From positions 18,491 through 82,490 of the forward strand of contig CAYVCX010000007.1 of assembly GCA_964450435.1 (NCBI GenBank): 64,000 bases of DNA, given 5' to 3'. The notes beneath the pieces were generated by a model, which was not told the origin of the DNA, ran no database searches, and worked only from the letters and a program-made list of their open reading frames with translations. This DNA is from SKLM01 sp964450435. GTDB lineage: Bacteria; Chloroflexota; Anaerolineae; B4-G1. This document shows, piece after piece, positions 1 to 8,500 of the stretch; position 1 is the first letter of the stretch, and each line of letters begins with the position of its first letter. Both the position numbers and the translations under genes were made by a program.

Positions 1-661
1 GGGGCAGGACAACACTCTGGGGCGCGCACCATCCGCACTGCTCCCAAAGCTCGAAGGCGACGGTCTTCATCCCGTGGGCGTAGAGGGGGCTGCAGGCGTG
101 GGTGGCATAGACAGCTCCATGTTCGACAGCCTTCAGCACGGCACAGGAGGCCTCGGTCCGAGGGCCGGGCACGGCGACGACCTCAGCGCCGTAGACGGCG
201 ATCTGCCCCTGCTTGGCCGGCGAGGCGTGGGCCGGGACAAAGACCCTGGCGGCGAGGCCGCCGCGGGCTGCGTATGCGGCCAGGGCGGCCCCGGCGTTGC
301 CCGATGAATCCTCCACGACATCGCGTACGCCAGCCTCCTTCAGGGCCGTGACGAGCAGCGCGGCGCCGCGGTCCTTGAACGAGCCGGTGGGATTAAGAGA
401 TTCAACCTTGAAGCGAACCGGTCGGCCGCGCCACTCAGCATCGACCAGGGGGGTCCACCCCTCGCCGAGCGTCACGGGTGGGGCGCACCGGGGCAGAGGC
501 AGGGCCTCCCGGTAGCGCCAGAGCGTGTACCGGTCCTCGTCCACTCGCACCGGGTCGAAGGAAGGGCCGCCGACGATGTCGAGCACGCCACCGCAACGAC
601 AGCGCCACCGCGTGGGATCGAACGGCCAGTCTCTCTGGCAGCGCGAGCAGTGTAGCTTCAC
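1..661 (-). CDS. Threonine synthase-like PLP enzyme (C-terminus beyond window)
   Basis: Probable threonine synthase: O-phosphohomoserine to threonine, a cytosolic PLP enzyme. The 220 visible residues start with an N-terminal zinc-ribbon-like segment (CSRC at residues 5-8, then CRC at about 22-24). Next come the fold-type II signature LNPTGSFKDRG, whose Lys binds PLP, and the SSGNAGAALAAYAARGG loop that grips the phosphate. Such a ribbon plus this core is usual for bacterial threonine synthases, but other fold-II enzymes (diaminopropionate ammonia-lyase, cysteate synthase) share the core, so the substrate is inferred. The GTG start overlaps the stop of the upstream glycosyltransferase as GTGA, so the two are translationally coupled. 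The rest of the gene lies left of base 1. Confidence 0.8.
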   Translation of the reverse strand, partial: MKLHCSRCQRDWPFDPTRWRCRCGGVLDIVGGPSFDPVRVDEDRYTLWRYREALPLPRCAPPVTLGEGWTPLVDAEWRGRPVRFKVESLNPTGSFKDRGAALLVTALKEAGVRDVVEDSSGNAGAALAAYAARGGLAARVFVPAHASPAKQGQIAVYGAEVVAVPGPRTEASCAVLKAVEHGAVYATHACSPLYAHGMKTVAFELWEQCGWCAPQSVVLP

Positions 662-1374
662 CGAGATTCCTCGCGGAGCTCGCGGCTGAGCCGCAGGCGG
701 AAGGCAACGAGGTCCTGAAATGCCCTGGCGATGACGGCCAGGTTGGCCCCGGTGGCCGCGCCAGCCTCGCGGGGGAGGTGGGTCAGGGGTGCCTCAGCGA
801 TCCGGAAGCCGCGAGCTTTTGCCCCGGCCAGGAACTCAGTGTCCATCATGGCGCCGTCGGAGACGATGTTGACGTGCTCCAGGATCTCGCGTCGGAAGAG
901 CTTGAACCCGCAGTCGATGTCGCGGCACAAGGAGCCGAACAGAATCCGCACCACTGTGTTCCATCCGAAGGCGTTGAGCTTGCGGATGAAGTTATCCTGG
1001 CGAGCGAAGCGATAGCCGGAAACGATGTCCGCGTCTTCCTCATCGAGAGCTTCCAGCAGACGCTCAACCTCCCCGAAGTCGAACTGGGCATCGGCAGGAT
1101 AGAAGGCGATGAGATCCTTGGTGGCAGCCTCGAAGCCGGCCTTGAGCGCACCCCCGTAGCCTCGGTTGGGGTAGTGCTCTACCAGGCGAAAATGGGGGAT
1201 CTGGTCCTGAAGCTGGCGACCGATCTCACCGGTGCGATCGGCGCTGCCATCATTGACCAAGATGATCTCATACTCTCGGTCCAACGTCTGGGCGACGTCC
1301 GACACGTGCTCCACTGCAGCCTCAACGTTCTCCTCTTCATTGTAGGCCGGCAGAACGATGGAAAGACCCGACAT
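658..1374 (-). CDS. GT2 glycosyltransferase, dolichyl/polyprenyl-phosphate sugar synthase type
   Basis: A 238-residue family 2 glycosyltransferase. It opens with SIVLPAYNEEENVEAAV and EIILVNDGSADRTGEI (the nucleotide-sugar GT-A fold). It continues with FYPADAQFDFGEVERLL, where the D-x-D-like metal site of DPM1-type enzymes sits, and CRDIDCGFKLFRREIL. There are no C-terminal membrane helices, so it resembles soluble DPM1/polyprenyl-phosphate mannosyl- or glucosyltransferases rather than cellulose-synthase types. Two adjacent ATGs exist (1377, 1374). The AGGAGG leaves a usable gap only for the second, so 1374 is chosen. It overlaps the threonine-synthase-like gene by four bases. Pairing with an amino-acid enzyme gives no clear pathway. 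Confidence 0.85.
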   Translation of the reverse strand: MSGLSIVLPAYNEEENVEAAVEHVSDVAQTLDREYEIILVNDGSADRTGEIGRQLQDQIPHFRLVEHYPNRGYGGALKAGFEAATKDLIAFYPADAQFDFGEVERLLEALDEEDADIVSGYRFARQDNFIRKLNAFGWNTVVRILFGSLCRDIDCGFKLFRREILEHVNIVSDGAMMDTEFLAGAKARGFRIAEAPLTHLPREAGAATGANLAVIARAFQDLVAFRLRLSRELREESR

Positions 1375-1411
1375 CATCTCCTCCTACCATTACACGTCCA
1401 CGGGAATACGT

Positions 1412-1440
1412 ATGGTACATCGATGTCCCGGGATGGGCAA
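1412..1440 (-). promoter_or_regulatory. Possible sigma-70 promoter for the GT2/thrC-like pair
   Basis: Minus-strand TTGCCC (1435-1440) and TACCAT (1412-1417) are separated by exactly 17 bases and lie about 40 bases before the glycosyltransferase start. Both hexamers are imperfect, so this is only a plausible call. Confidence 0.35.
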
Positions 1441-1508
1441 CTAAAGCACAGGATCTTGTCGTTCAGGGCACGCGGGCGTCAAGAGCGATGCGGGCCACCG
1501 CACAAGAT

Positions 1509-1545
1509 GGTTTGTTTCCCGGCACTTTTTTGTACGGAACAAACC
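1509..1545. promoter_or_regulatory. Inverted repeat GGTTTGTT/AACAAACC, possible operator
   Basis: An exact 8-bp dyad (1509-1516 and 1538-1545) is spaced by 21 bases that include a T6 run. It lies upstream of the minus-strand glycosyltransferase and beyond its putative promoter. The spacing would suit a dimeric repressor or activator binding two half-sites. No regulator is identified. Confidence 0.25.
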
Positions 1546-2153
1546 TATGTCCCGAGGTTGGATCGCGACATCCAGTAGACCACCGGCGGTAGGCATCGTG
1601 CCCAGAGACAGCCACCGGCAGCTCCCAGAGGGCAGCTTCGCATCCAGCGAGGGCTCGCATATGCTGACCATCGTGATGGCGTCGTCGAAAGCTGCGTACT
1701 AGCTGTTAACGTACGCCGTTCGGGGATCGCGCGTGACAGCGACCGTGCAGGGGGGCGAATCTGCAATCCGGCTCGCTGTGTGACCCCCCAGATCATCGGG
1801 CTGAATCACAAGGCGAACCGGGCGAGCAAGCAATGATGAGACCTCTCCCGGCGCTGGTGCTGGAGGGAGCACAGCATCATCTGACGGACCCATGGCGATC
1901 CTCGCCTGGCGCGGGTCCCACGGCAGTGACGGGCGTCGGAGGGATCGGGGCATTGAGGTCATCCTGGGCCGGGATGGCCTTCGGCCAGTTGGTGTTCGCG
2001 ACTGGCGACGACACGAGTATACCACATAGCGCGCCGAGTATCAATGAGGTAGATTTGGGATATCCTTTGGGAAATGCGGATGAAATTTGGGATATGGACG
2101 GAGAAGGGGTTCGGTACTGTTGCGGGTCGGGCAGGAAGGAAGGCACCCAGCAG

Positions 2154-4196
2154 CTATTCGCGGATGCCCAGGCGGGCCCGCCGCCGCTCGCGCTCCCAGG
2201 CCGGGACATCGTGCGCCTGCTTGTCCTTGAGCACCTGGCGCAGCTCGAAGACTCGGTCTCGCAGAAGCGCGGCCTTCTCGAACTCCAGCCTTTCTGCAGC
2301 GGCCTCCATCTGCTTTCTCAGCTCCCGAATCATACGCGCCAGTTCGTCCTCGGGCAACTGGGCGAGACTGAGATCGGCCCCCTCCTCCGGGGCGGCCTCG
2401 CGTCGGACGCGGTCGGTGAGATCGCGCACGGCCTTGACGATGGAGGTAGGCTCAATCCCGTGCTGCCGGTTGTAGGCGATCTGCACCTCGCGACGACGGT
2501 CGGTCTCCTCGATGGCGCGACGCATGGACTCGGTGATCTCGTCGGCGTAGAGGACGGCGGTGCCGTTCACGTGACGCGCCGCGCGCCCCATGGTCTGGAT
2601 GAGGGCGGTGTCCGAGCGGAGGAAGCCCTCCTTGTCCGCATCGAGGATGGCGACCAGACTGACCTCGGGAAGATCGAGGCCCTCGCGGAGGAGGTTGACG
2701 CCCACCACCACGTCGTAGGCTCCCAACCGCAGATCGCGCAGGATCTCCACGCGCTCGATGGTCTGAATCTCGCTGTGGAGATAATGGACGTTGACGTCAA
2801 GCTCCCGCAGGTAGTCGGACAGGTCCTCGGCCATGCGCTTGGTGAGGGTGGTGACCAGGACGCGCTCGCCGCGCTCGAGGCGCCGGTTGATACGCCCCAC
2901 GAGATCGTCGACCTGACCCTGTGCCGGCTTGACGACGATCTGGGGGTCGACGACGCCGGTGGGACGGATGATCTGCTCAACGACCTGTGCGCTCTTCTGG
3001 AGCTCGTAGGGCCCGGGGGTGGCGGAGGTATAGATAGCCTGGTTGATGCGAGCCTCAAACTCGTCGAACTCGAGCGGGCGGTTATCGAGGGCCGAGGGGA
3101 GGCGGAAGCCAAAGTCGACCAGGGTTTGCTTGCGGCTGCGATCGCCGTGGTACATGCCGCGAACCTGCGGGATGGTCATGTGCGACTCATCCACGACTAG
3201 GAGGTAATCAGCGGGGAAATAGTCCATGAGGGTCCAGGGCGGTGACCCCGGCGGACGCTGCTGCAAGTGACGAGAGTAGTTCTCGATGCCAGAGCAGTAG
3301 CCGATCTCACGGATCATCTCCAGGTCGTAGCGGGTGCGCTGCTCCAGACGTTGAGCCTCCAGGAGCTTGCCCCGGGCCTTCAGCTCGGTCAGGCGATCCT
3401 GGAGCTCAGCTTCGATGTCCGCCAGAGCCTTTTCACGCTTATCCTCCGGGGTGATGAAGTGCTTGGCCGGGAAGATGTCCAGCTCCTGCAAATCGGCGAG
3501 CACCTCGCCGGTGAGGGGATCGACCTCGGTGATGCGCTCGATCTCGTCGCCCCAGAAACTGATGCGGTAGGCGGTGTCCCCGTAGGCAGGCATGATCTCC
3601 AGGGTATCCCCGCGCACGCGGAAGTTACCTCGCGCCAGGGAGACATCGTTGCGCTCGTAATAGATGCTGACGAGGTGGCGGAGGAGCGTGTCGCGGCGAT
3701 GACGCTGCCCGCGCTCCAGCTCGAGGACGACGCGGCCCCACTCCTGCGGATCTCCGATGGCGTAGATGCAGGAGACGGAGGCGACTATGATCACATCGCG
3801 GCGGGAGAAGAGAGCGGTGGTGGCAGCCAGGCGCAGCTTGTCGATCTCCTCATTGATGTCAGCATCTTTCTCGATATAGAGGTCGTGCTTGGGGACGTAG
3901 GCCTCGGGTTGATAGTAATCGTAGTAGGAGACAAAGTACTCGACCGCGTTGTGAGGAAAGAACTCCCGGAACTCAGAGTAGAGCTGAGCAGCCAACGTCT
4001 TGTTGTGGGCGATAACGAGGGTGGGCTTCTGCACCCGCTCGATGACGTGCGAGACGACGAAGGTCTTGCCCGTGCCGGTCGCTCCGAGGAGCGTCTGGTG
4101 CGGGTGTCCCTCGCGCAGGCCGCGAACCAAGGAGTCGATGGCCTGGGGCTGGTCGGTGGTCGGTTGGAACTCAGAGACTAGCTTGAACTTCGGCAT
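2154..4196 (-). CDS. uvrB: UvrABC excision nuclease subunit B
   Basis: UvrB, 680 residues, the DNA-damage verification helicase of nucleotide excision repair. Visible features in order: Walker A LLGATGTGKT (about residues 38-47); the beta-hairpin region YFVSYYDYYQPEAYVP that clamps DNA; Walker B LLVVDESH; motifs QTMGRAARHVNGTAVLYAD near 540; and a C-terminal UVR motif (MIRELRKQMEAAAERLEFEKAA) that contacts UvrA/UvrC. Length matches the family. The ATG at 4196 starts the canonical MPKFKLVSEFQP N-terminus. It stands alone: no uvrA or uvrC nearby. A GAAC-N4-GTTC dyad lies 235 bp upstream (4431-4442). Confidence 0.98.
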   Translation of the reverse strand: MPKFKLVSEFQPTTDQPQAIDSLVRGLREGHPHQTLLGATGTGKTFVVSHVIERVQKPTLVIAHNKTLAAQLYSEFREFFPHNAVEYFVSYYDYYQPEAYVPKHDLYIEKDADINEEIDKLRLAATTALFSRRDVIIVASVSCIYAIGDPQEWGRVVLELERGQRHRRDTLLRHLVSIYYERNDVSLARGNFRVRGDTLEIMPAYGDTAYRISFWGDEIERITEVDPLTGEVLADLQELDIFPAKHFITPEDKREKALADIEAELQDRLTELKARGKLLEAQRLEQRTRYDLEMIREIGYCSGIENYSRHLQQRPPGSPPWTLMDYFPADYLLVVDESHMTIPQVRGMYHGDRSRKQTLVDFGFRLPSALDNRPLEFDEFEARINQAIYTSATPGPYELQKSAQVVEQIIRPTGVVDPQIVVKPAQGQVDDLVGRINRRLERGERVLVTTLTKRMAEDLSDYLRELDVNVHYLHSEIQTIERVEILRDLRLGAYDVVVGVNLLREGLDLPEVSLVAILDADKEGFLRSDTALIQTMGRAARHVNGTAVLYADEITESMRRAIEETDRRREVQIAYNRQHGIEPTSIVKAVRDLTDRVRREAAPEEGADLSLAQLPEDELARMIRELRKQMEAAAERLEFEKAALLRDRVFELRQVLKDKQAHDVPAWERERRRARLGIRE

Positions 4197-4365
4197 GGTC
4201 GTGGGTCGGTTCGGACTCGTGGATGCTCAGGAGCGGCCTCGCGGCTCGTGGATCCTGGATCTTACCATCCACACATCTCTGGAAAGCTGTTTGAGAGCGA
4301 CCGGTGGGAGAGAAAGCTGGATGCTTCACCCAATAGACCAGATAGGTTCACAGGTCCGCTCGCCG

Positions 4366-4388
4366 CCCCGCTTACGGCAGTAGCGGGG
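4366..4388. repeat. Hairpin CCCCGCT-N9-AGCGGGG
   Basis: A perfect 7-bp G+C-rich stem with a 9-base loop. It sits in the uvrB upstream region next to two further dyads (4398-4415, 4431-4442), a cluster resembling a palindromic repeat remnant. There is no T-run on either side, so it is not a standard terminator. Confidence 0.35.
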
Positions 4389-4397
4389 TGCCACCCG

Positions 4398-4415
4398 GTG
4401 TACACGTGAGTACAC
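4398..4415. promoter_or_regulatory. Dyad GTGTAC-N6-GTACAC
   Basis: A perfect 6-bp inverted repeat with a 6-base centre, between divergently oriented uvrB and the HTH/kinase pair. It could be a dimer-binding operator or part of a degenerate repeat. No regulator is assigned. Confidence 0.3.
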
Positions 4416-4430
4416 TCGGTTGCCGCGTTA

Positions 4431-4442
4431 GAACGTCAGTTC
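4431..4442. promoter_or_regulatory. GAAC-N4-GTTC palindrome, candidate LexA-type SOS box
   Basis: GAACGTCAGTTC fits the GAAC-N4-GTTC core of LexA boxes known from Gram-positive bacteria, and uvrB is a classical SOS gene. Against this, the box is 235 bp from the uvrB start. The 19 bases at 4417-4435 also match 55406-55424 at 17 positions, so it may simply be the edge of a repeat. Confidence 0.3.
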
Positions 4443-4754
4443 GGAAGAATTATAGCGGGAAGCAGCCCGATGCGCCAGGTGGGTGGGCAGTAACCCTCGG
4501 CTGATGAGTAGCGGCCTGAACGCTCTGGGATCCTTGTGCAAGGTCGCGGGCCGGTCCCGCGTCAGGCGACAATCGGCTCCCGGGCTGAGTGCAGCAGGTT
4601 CGATCCGTGGCCTCAATCTGACCGTGCAGAGCCAGGCCGACGAGGGAGGCGTGCCAAGCCGGCACCGCAGAAGCATCGGGACACGAGAAGGAGATGGCCG
4701 ACGGTCGCGCACAGCGGGTCACGGCGTCGGCCCTCACCTGGTACTATCTTCTCA

Positions 4755-4783
4755 TTGACCCCCATTCTCCAAAATCTTATAAT
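4755..4783 (+). promoter_or_regulatory. Strong sigma-70-type promoter for the HTH/kinase operon
   Basis: TTGACC (4755-4760), 17-bp A/T-rich spacer, TATAAT (4778-4783). The predicted start of transcription is near 4790, giving a leader of about 70 nt before the ATG at 4859. Confidence 0.75.
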
Positions 4784-4858
4784 ACTCAAAATTCTCGGAG
4801 ATCATCCAACCTCGCGACCTGTGCAGCTGCTGGAGGGTTGAACTTCCAAGGCGAGTAT

Positions 4859-5575
4859 ATGCCCAACGACAGACCACTGACCACCGGACAAGCCGCCGAG
4901 TACTGCCACGTCTCGCAGGCGACTGTCATCAACTGGATCAAGAACGGCACGCTTCACGCGTACACCACCCCCGGAGGGCATCACCGGATCCCGCAGTCGG
5001 ACCTAGTGACGTTCCTCGAAGCCCACGATATGCCGATCGCCCCCGCGTTGAAGGAGCGGAACGCGCCGAGGCTGCTACTGGTCAGCGACAGGCCCCAGAT
5101 GAAATCCCTCGGGCAGGCCCTGGCAGAAAGCAACGAGTTGGAGGTTTCGGTGGTGGGGAGCGACTACGAAGCGAGCGCCGAAGCGGTCCGTTTCGCGCCG
5201 GACGTAGTGATCATCGATGGAGCAACTTCCTCAGACCCGGCGGGACTGGGCCGATGGATTCAGGAGTCATTCGGGGACGCGAGCCTCCTCGTGTATGACA
5301 GCCCCGACGGAGAGAAGGGTGGCACCGTCACTATGACACCTGAGGACCTGGCGAGTCTGGAGGCGCGGCTGAAGGCACTGCTGGAGTCGGCGGGGACACG
5401 ACCCGGATCGCGGTTAGAAGGCAGGGGATACGGCTCCGAAACCAGCCGGAGCAGGGTCCAGGGCAGAGCAGCCGGCGCAGTCGGATCGCGGGACCGAGTG
5501 GAGACAGAGCGAGGGAGCGGGGAACGCCCACGGGGCGGTCGCACCAGGGCGGCCCGGGGGAGGGGCGAGAGATGA
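4859..5575 (+). CDS. HTH (MerR/excisionase-like) regulator with degenerate receiver domain
   Basis: 238 residues. Residues 5-55 form a small winged HTH of the excisionase/BldC type (LTTGQAAEYCHVSQATVINW, then TPGGHHRIPQSDL), which binds DNA. Residues about 65-165 look like a CheY-type receiver: a hydrophobic strand LLLVSDRP with only one acidic residue of the usual pair, and VVIIDGATS with an Asp in the phospho-site position. The conserved Lys near the end is not evident. The last 60 residues are Arg/Gly/Ser-rich and low complexity. The ATG was chosen because it opens the domain and follows the promoter; the frame extends further upstream without support. Its stop overlaps the kinase start (ATGA), so the two are coupled and it is probably the output partner of that kinase. 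Confidence 0.8.
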   Translation: MPNDRPLTTGQAAEYCHVSQATVINWIKNGTLHAYTTPGGHHRIPQSDLVTFLEAHDMPIAPALKERNAPRLLLVSDRPQMKSLGQALAESNELEVSVVGSDYEASAEAVRFAPDVVIIDGATSSDPAGLGRWIQESFGDASLLVYDSPDGEKGGTVTMTPEDLASLEARLKALLESAGTRPGSRLEGRGYGSETSRSRVQGRAAGAVGSRDRVETERGSGERPRGGRTRAARGRGER

Positions 5576-8500
5576 GAGAGCCCTCGGGTGTCGGTCTCTT
5601 CCACAGGGCAGGCAGGGCAACCACCCTGGTCCTGGCGGCGTGGCTTGCCTGCGGGATAGCCGTCGTCCCGCTCCGTCGGGTTGTCGGACCGGCGGCGGCA
5701 GCGCTGGCAACCTTGCCCATCCTCGTCACTGCCTGGACCTTCGGAACAGCAGGCGGTGTCATAGCCGGTGCGCTGGCCTTCCCGGCGTGCGTCTGGCTGA
5801 TGACCCTGACTGGTGAGTCGGCTACCTCCACGTTGGATGCCGGGGGACTGGCAGGCTGGGGCATCCTCTTGCTAGGGGGGGCGGTCGTCGGCCGGATCCG
5901 TGGCCTGCAGTCACAGATAGAAAAGTCCCGTGCAGAACGGGAAGATGTCGAGGAGGCACTAGGCCAGGAAATCGCGCGTGAGCGAAGGGTCACCCGGACC
6001 TTGCTGGAGACGGCGGAGATCCTGAGCACGACACTGCGGTTCGACGGGGTCCTGGAACGAGTTCTGGACCAATTCCATCAAGTGATACCGTACGACACAG
6101 CATCGGTGTTCCTGATTCACGGCGAACAGTGTCAGATCGCAGCATGCCGCGGGCCAGATCGCGCAGCGCGCTGGCAGATCTCGACCCTGGAGGACGTCCC
6201 TCACATACAGCAGGTGGTGGAGGCACGACACCCGGTGGTGCTCACAGACGTTGGCGGAGAACCAGGTACGCACATGCCGGACGATCTGATGGGGGTTCGG
6301 TCCTGGATGGGAGTGCCTGTAATAGCCCAGGACAGCGTGATAGGGGTACTCACGATGCGATCCCGCTGTGGCGCGATCGACGAGGAGACGGAACGATTGG
6401 CATCGGCTCTTGCACAGCAGGCCGGGATGGCCCTCGAGAACTCGCGCCTCTACGAACAGATGCGGGCTCAGCTACGGGACGGCACCATCCTGCAGGAGGT
6501 GACCGCGGCGATATCCTCGACGCTGGACGCGGATAAGGTACTGAGCTACGTGGCGCACAGCTTGTGTGAAATACTCCAAGCCACGAGCGTGGAGATTTTC
6601 GGCGTCGAGGAAGGCGGTGAGGTTGCCGCGGCGATCACCAGCTACGCCAGCGAGCGTGCGACGGAGGCAGAGCGGGGGCTCGAGCCAGGGCGGAGGGAGC
6701 GGTTGGATTCGATACCAGGGGCAACAGACGCTCTGGAGCGGCAGCAGCCCGTGCAGATGAGGAGAGGCGACCCGCACCTGGATGCGGGTACCAGGGCCAG
6801 GCTTGAGGAGCAGAACGCGGCAGCGCTGCTCCTGCTGCCGATGGTGATCCAGAACCGCGCCCTGGGATTCGCGCGGGTGTGGGACAGCGGAACGGCCCGC
6901 GGATTCAGCCGCCGCCAGATTACCGCAGGTCGGACTCTGGCCCATCAGACTGCGATCGCGATGGACAACGCGCGTCTGTTCGAACAGACGAAGGCTGCCT
7001 TGCTGGAGACCCGGGCTCTCTACCGCACGAGTTCTTCGCTCATCACCCAAAAGAACGTGGAGGACATACTCCAGACACTGGTCGACGAGGTGGTCGAAGC
7101 TCTGGCGGCCGACGGGGCCACGGTGGTGACCATGGACGTGGAAGCTAGCCGAGTGAAAAGCTTCGTGGCAGGAGGGCCCGGTTCTGATCAGGTTGTAGCC
7201 GTGTCGTTCAACGAACTCTGGAACGGGTTGACGGGCTGGGCGCTGCGAGAGCGGAAACCAGCCTTATCGCCAAAGGGACAGCCGGACCCCCGGGAGGACA
7301 AGCGGGCGCAGAAGCGCCGCAAGGAGGCCAACTGCGGATCGATCATCGTGGCACCGCTCGTCTATCGAGACAAGCCGCTGGGGACGATGACGGTGATGAA
7401 CCGACCCGACCAGCGCGATTTCACAGAGAAAGACGTGGAGCTGATGATGGCATTTGCCAATCAGGCCGCCGCGGCCCTGGAGAACTCCCGTCTCATCGAC
7501 GAGACTCAGCACAGGGCAAACCGGCTTGCCGGCGCAGCGGAGGTTGCCCGTCACGCCACGGCGATAACGGATCGAGAACAGCTCCTAGAGGTGGTCGTCG
7601 ACCTGATTCGAGAGCAGTTCGGCTTCCGATTGGCCAGCGTGTTCCTCGTCGACGAGGCGAGGGAGGAGCTGTACCCGGTTGCGGCGACGGAGGGTTTCTG
7701 GGAGGTGATCCCTGACGGCTACCGGCAGTCGATAGGCTGGGGAGCCATGGGCAAGGCAGCTGAGAGCGGGAAGCCCGTGCTGATCACGGATGTCAGCGAG
7801 AGTACGGTGGCGCGCCGGGTCGGTGACTGGCTCTCGCCTTCGTCTTTGTCGGTGCCGATCCAGATGGGCGGAGAAGTCCTGGGCGTGCTAGAGGTGGAGG
7901 GCGACACAGTCAGCGCGTTTGACGAGAACGATCAACTGGCGCTGGAGATCATCGCCGATCAGATTGCGATCGCGTACCAAAACGCGGAGCTGTTGAGTGA
8001 GACGCGGTCACGGGTAACAGACCTTCAGCTGCTCCACGACGTGAGCCTGGCAGCGGCTTCAAGCAGCCACGTACAGGAGACGCTGCAGGCCGCCGTCGAA
8101 GCCCTGGCCGCTGCTTGGACAGAGACACAGATCGCGATCCAACTGATCGACAAAGAGAGCGGTATGCTGCGGACGAAGGCAAGCGTAGGATACCCGGCGA
8201 AACGGGCTGAGGACATGGATCTGCCACTGGGCGCAGGAATCACGGGGTGGGTCGCCGAGCACGGCGGGCCAGTTCTGTCACCGAACGTGCGGGAGGATCG
8301 GCGGTACTACGAGGTGAATCGCGCGACCCAATCTGAGCTGTGTGTACCGCTGAGCGCCGGGAGCGGGATTATCGGCACGCTGAACGTGGAGAGTGCTGAG
8401 ATTGACGCGTTTTCGCTCGACGACCAACGGCTGCTAACCACCCTGGCAAGCAATCTGGCGATGTTGATCGAGCGCGCACGCCTATTTGAGGAGATTGAGG

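Larger units (their letters stand above)
1378..2153. other. Intergenic region, 776 bp, no gene recognised
   Basis: Apart from the possible promoter and dyad near 1412-1545, nothing convincing is visible. Reading frames here lack ribosome-binding sites and resemble no protein family. The long plus-strand frame entering from 1833 is the antisense shadow of uvrB. No hairpin followed by a T-run was found after the uvrB stop. Confidence 0.5.
4197..4858. other. Divergent intergenic region between uvrB and the HTH regulator, 662 bp
   Basis: Holds three dyads (4366-4388, 4398-4415, 4431-4442) and the promoter at 4755-4783. A minus-strand TAAGAT at 4259-4264 could be the uvrB -10 element, but no good -35 accompanies it. 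A plus-strand open frame runs from 4694 into the regulator gene. Its part before 4859 looks non-coding because it spans the promoter. Confidence 0.5.

Noticed and set aside
1833..3200. 455-codon plus-strand open frame
   Set aside because: Antisense shadow of uvrB produced by GC-rich codon bias; no ribosome site and no family resemblance.
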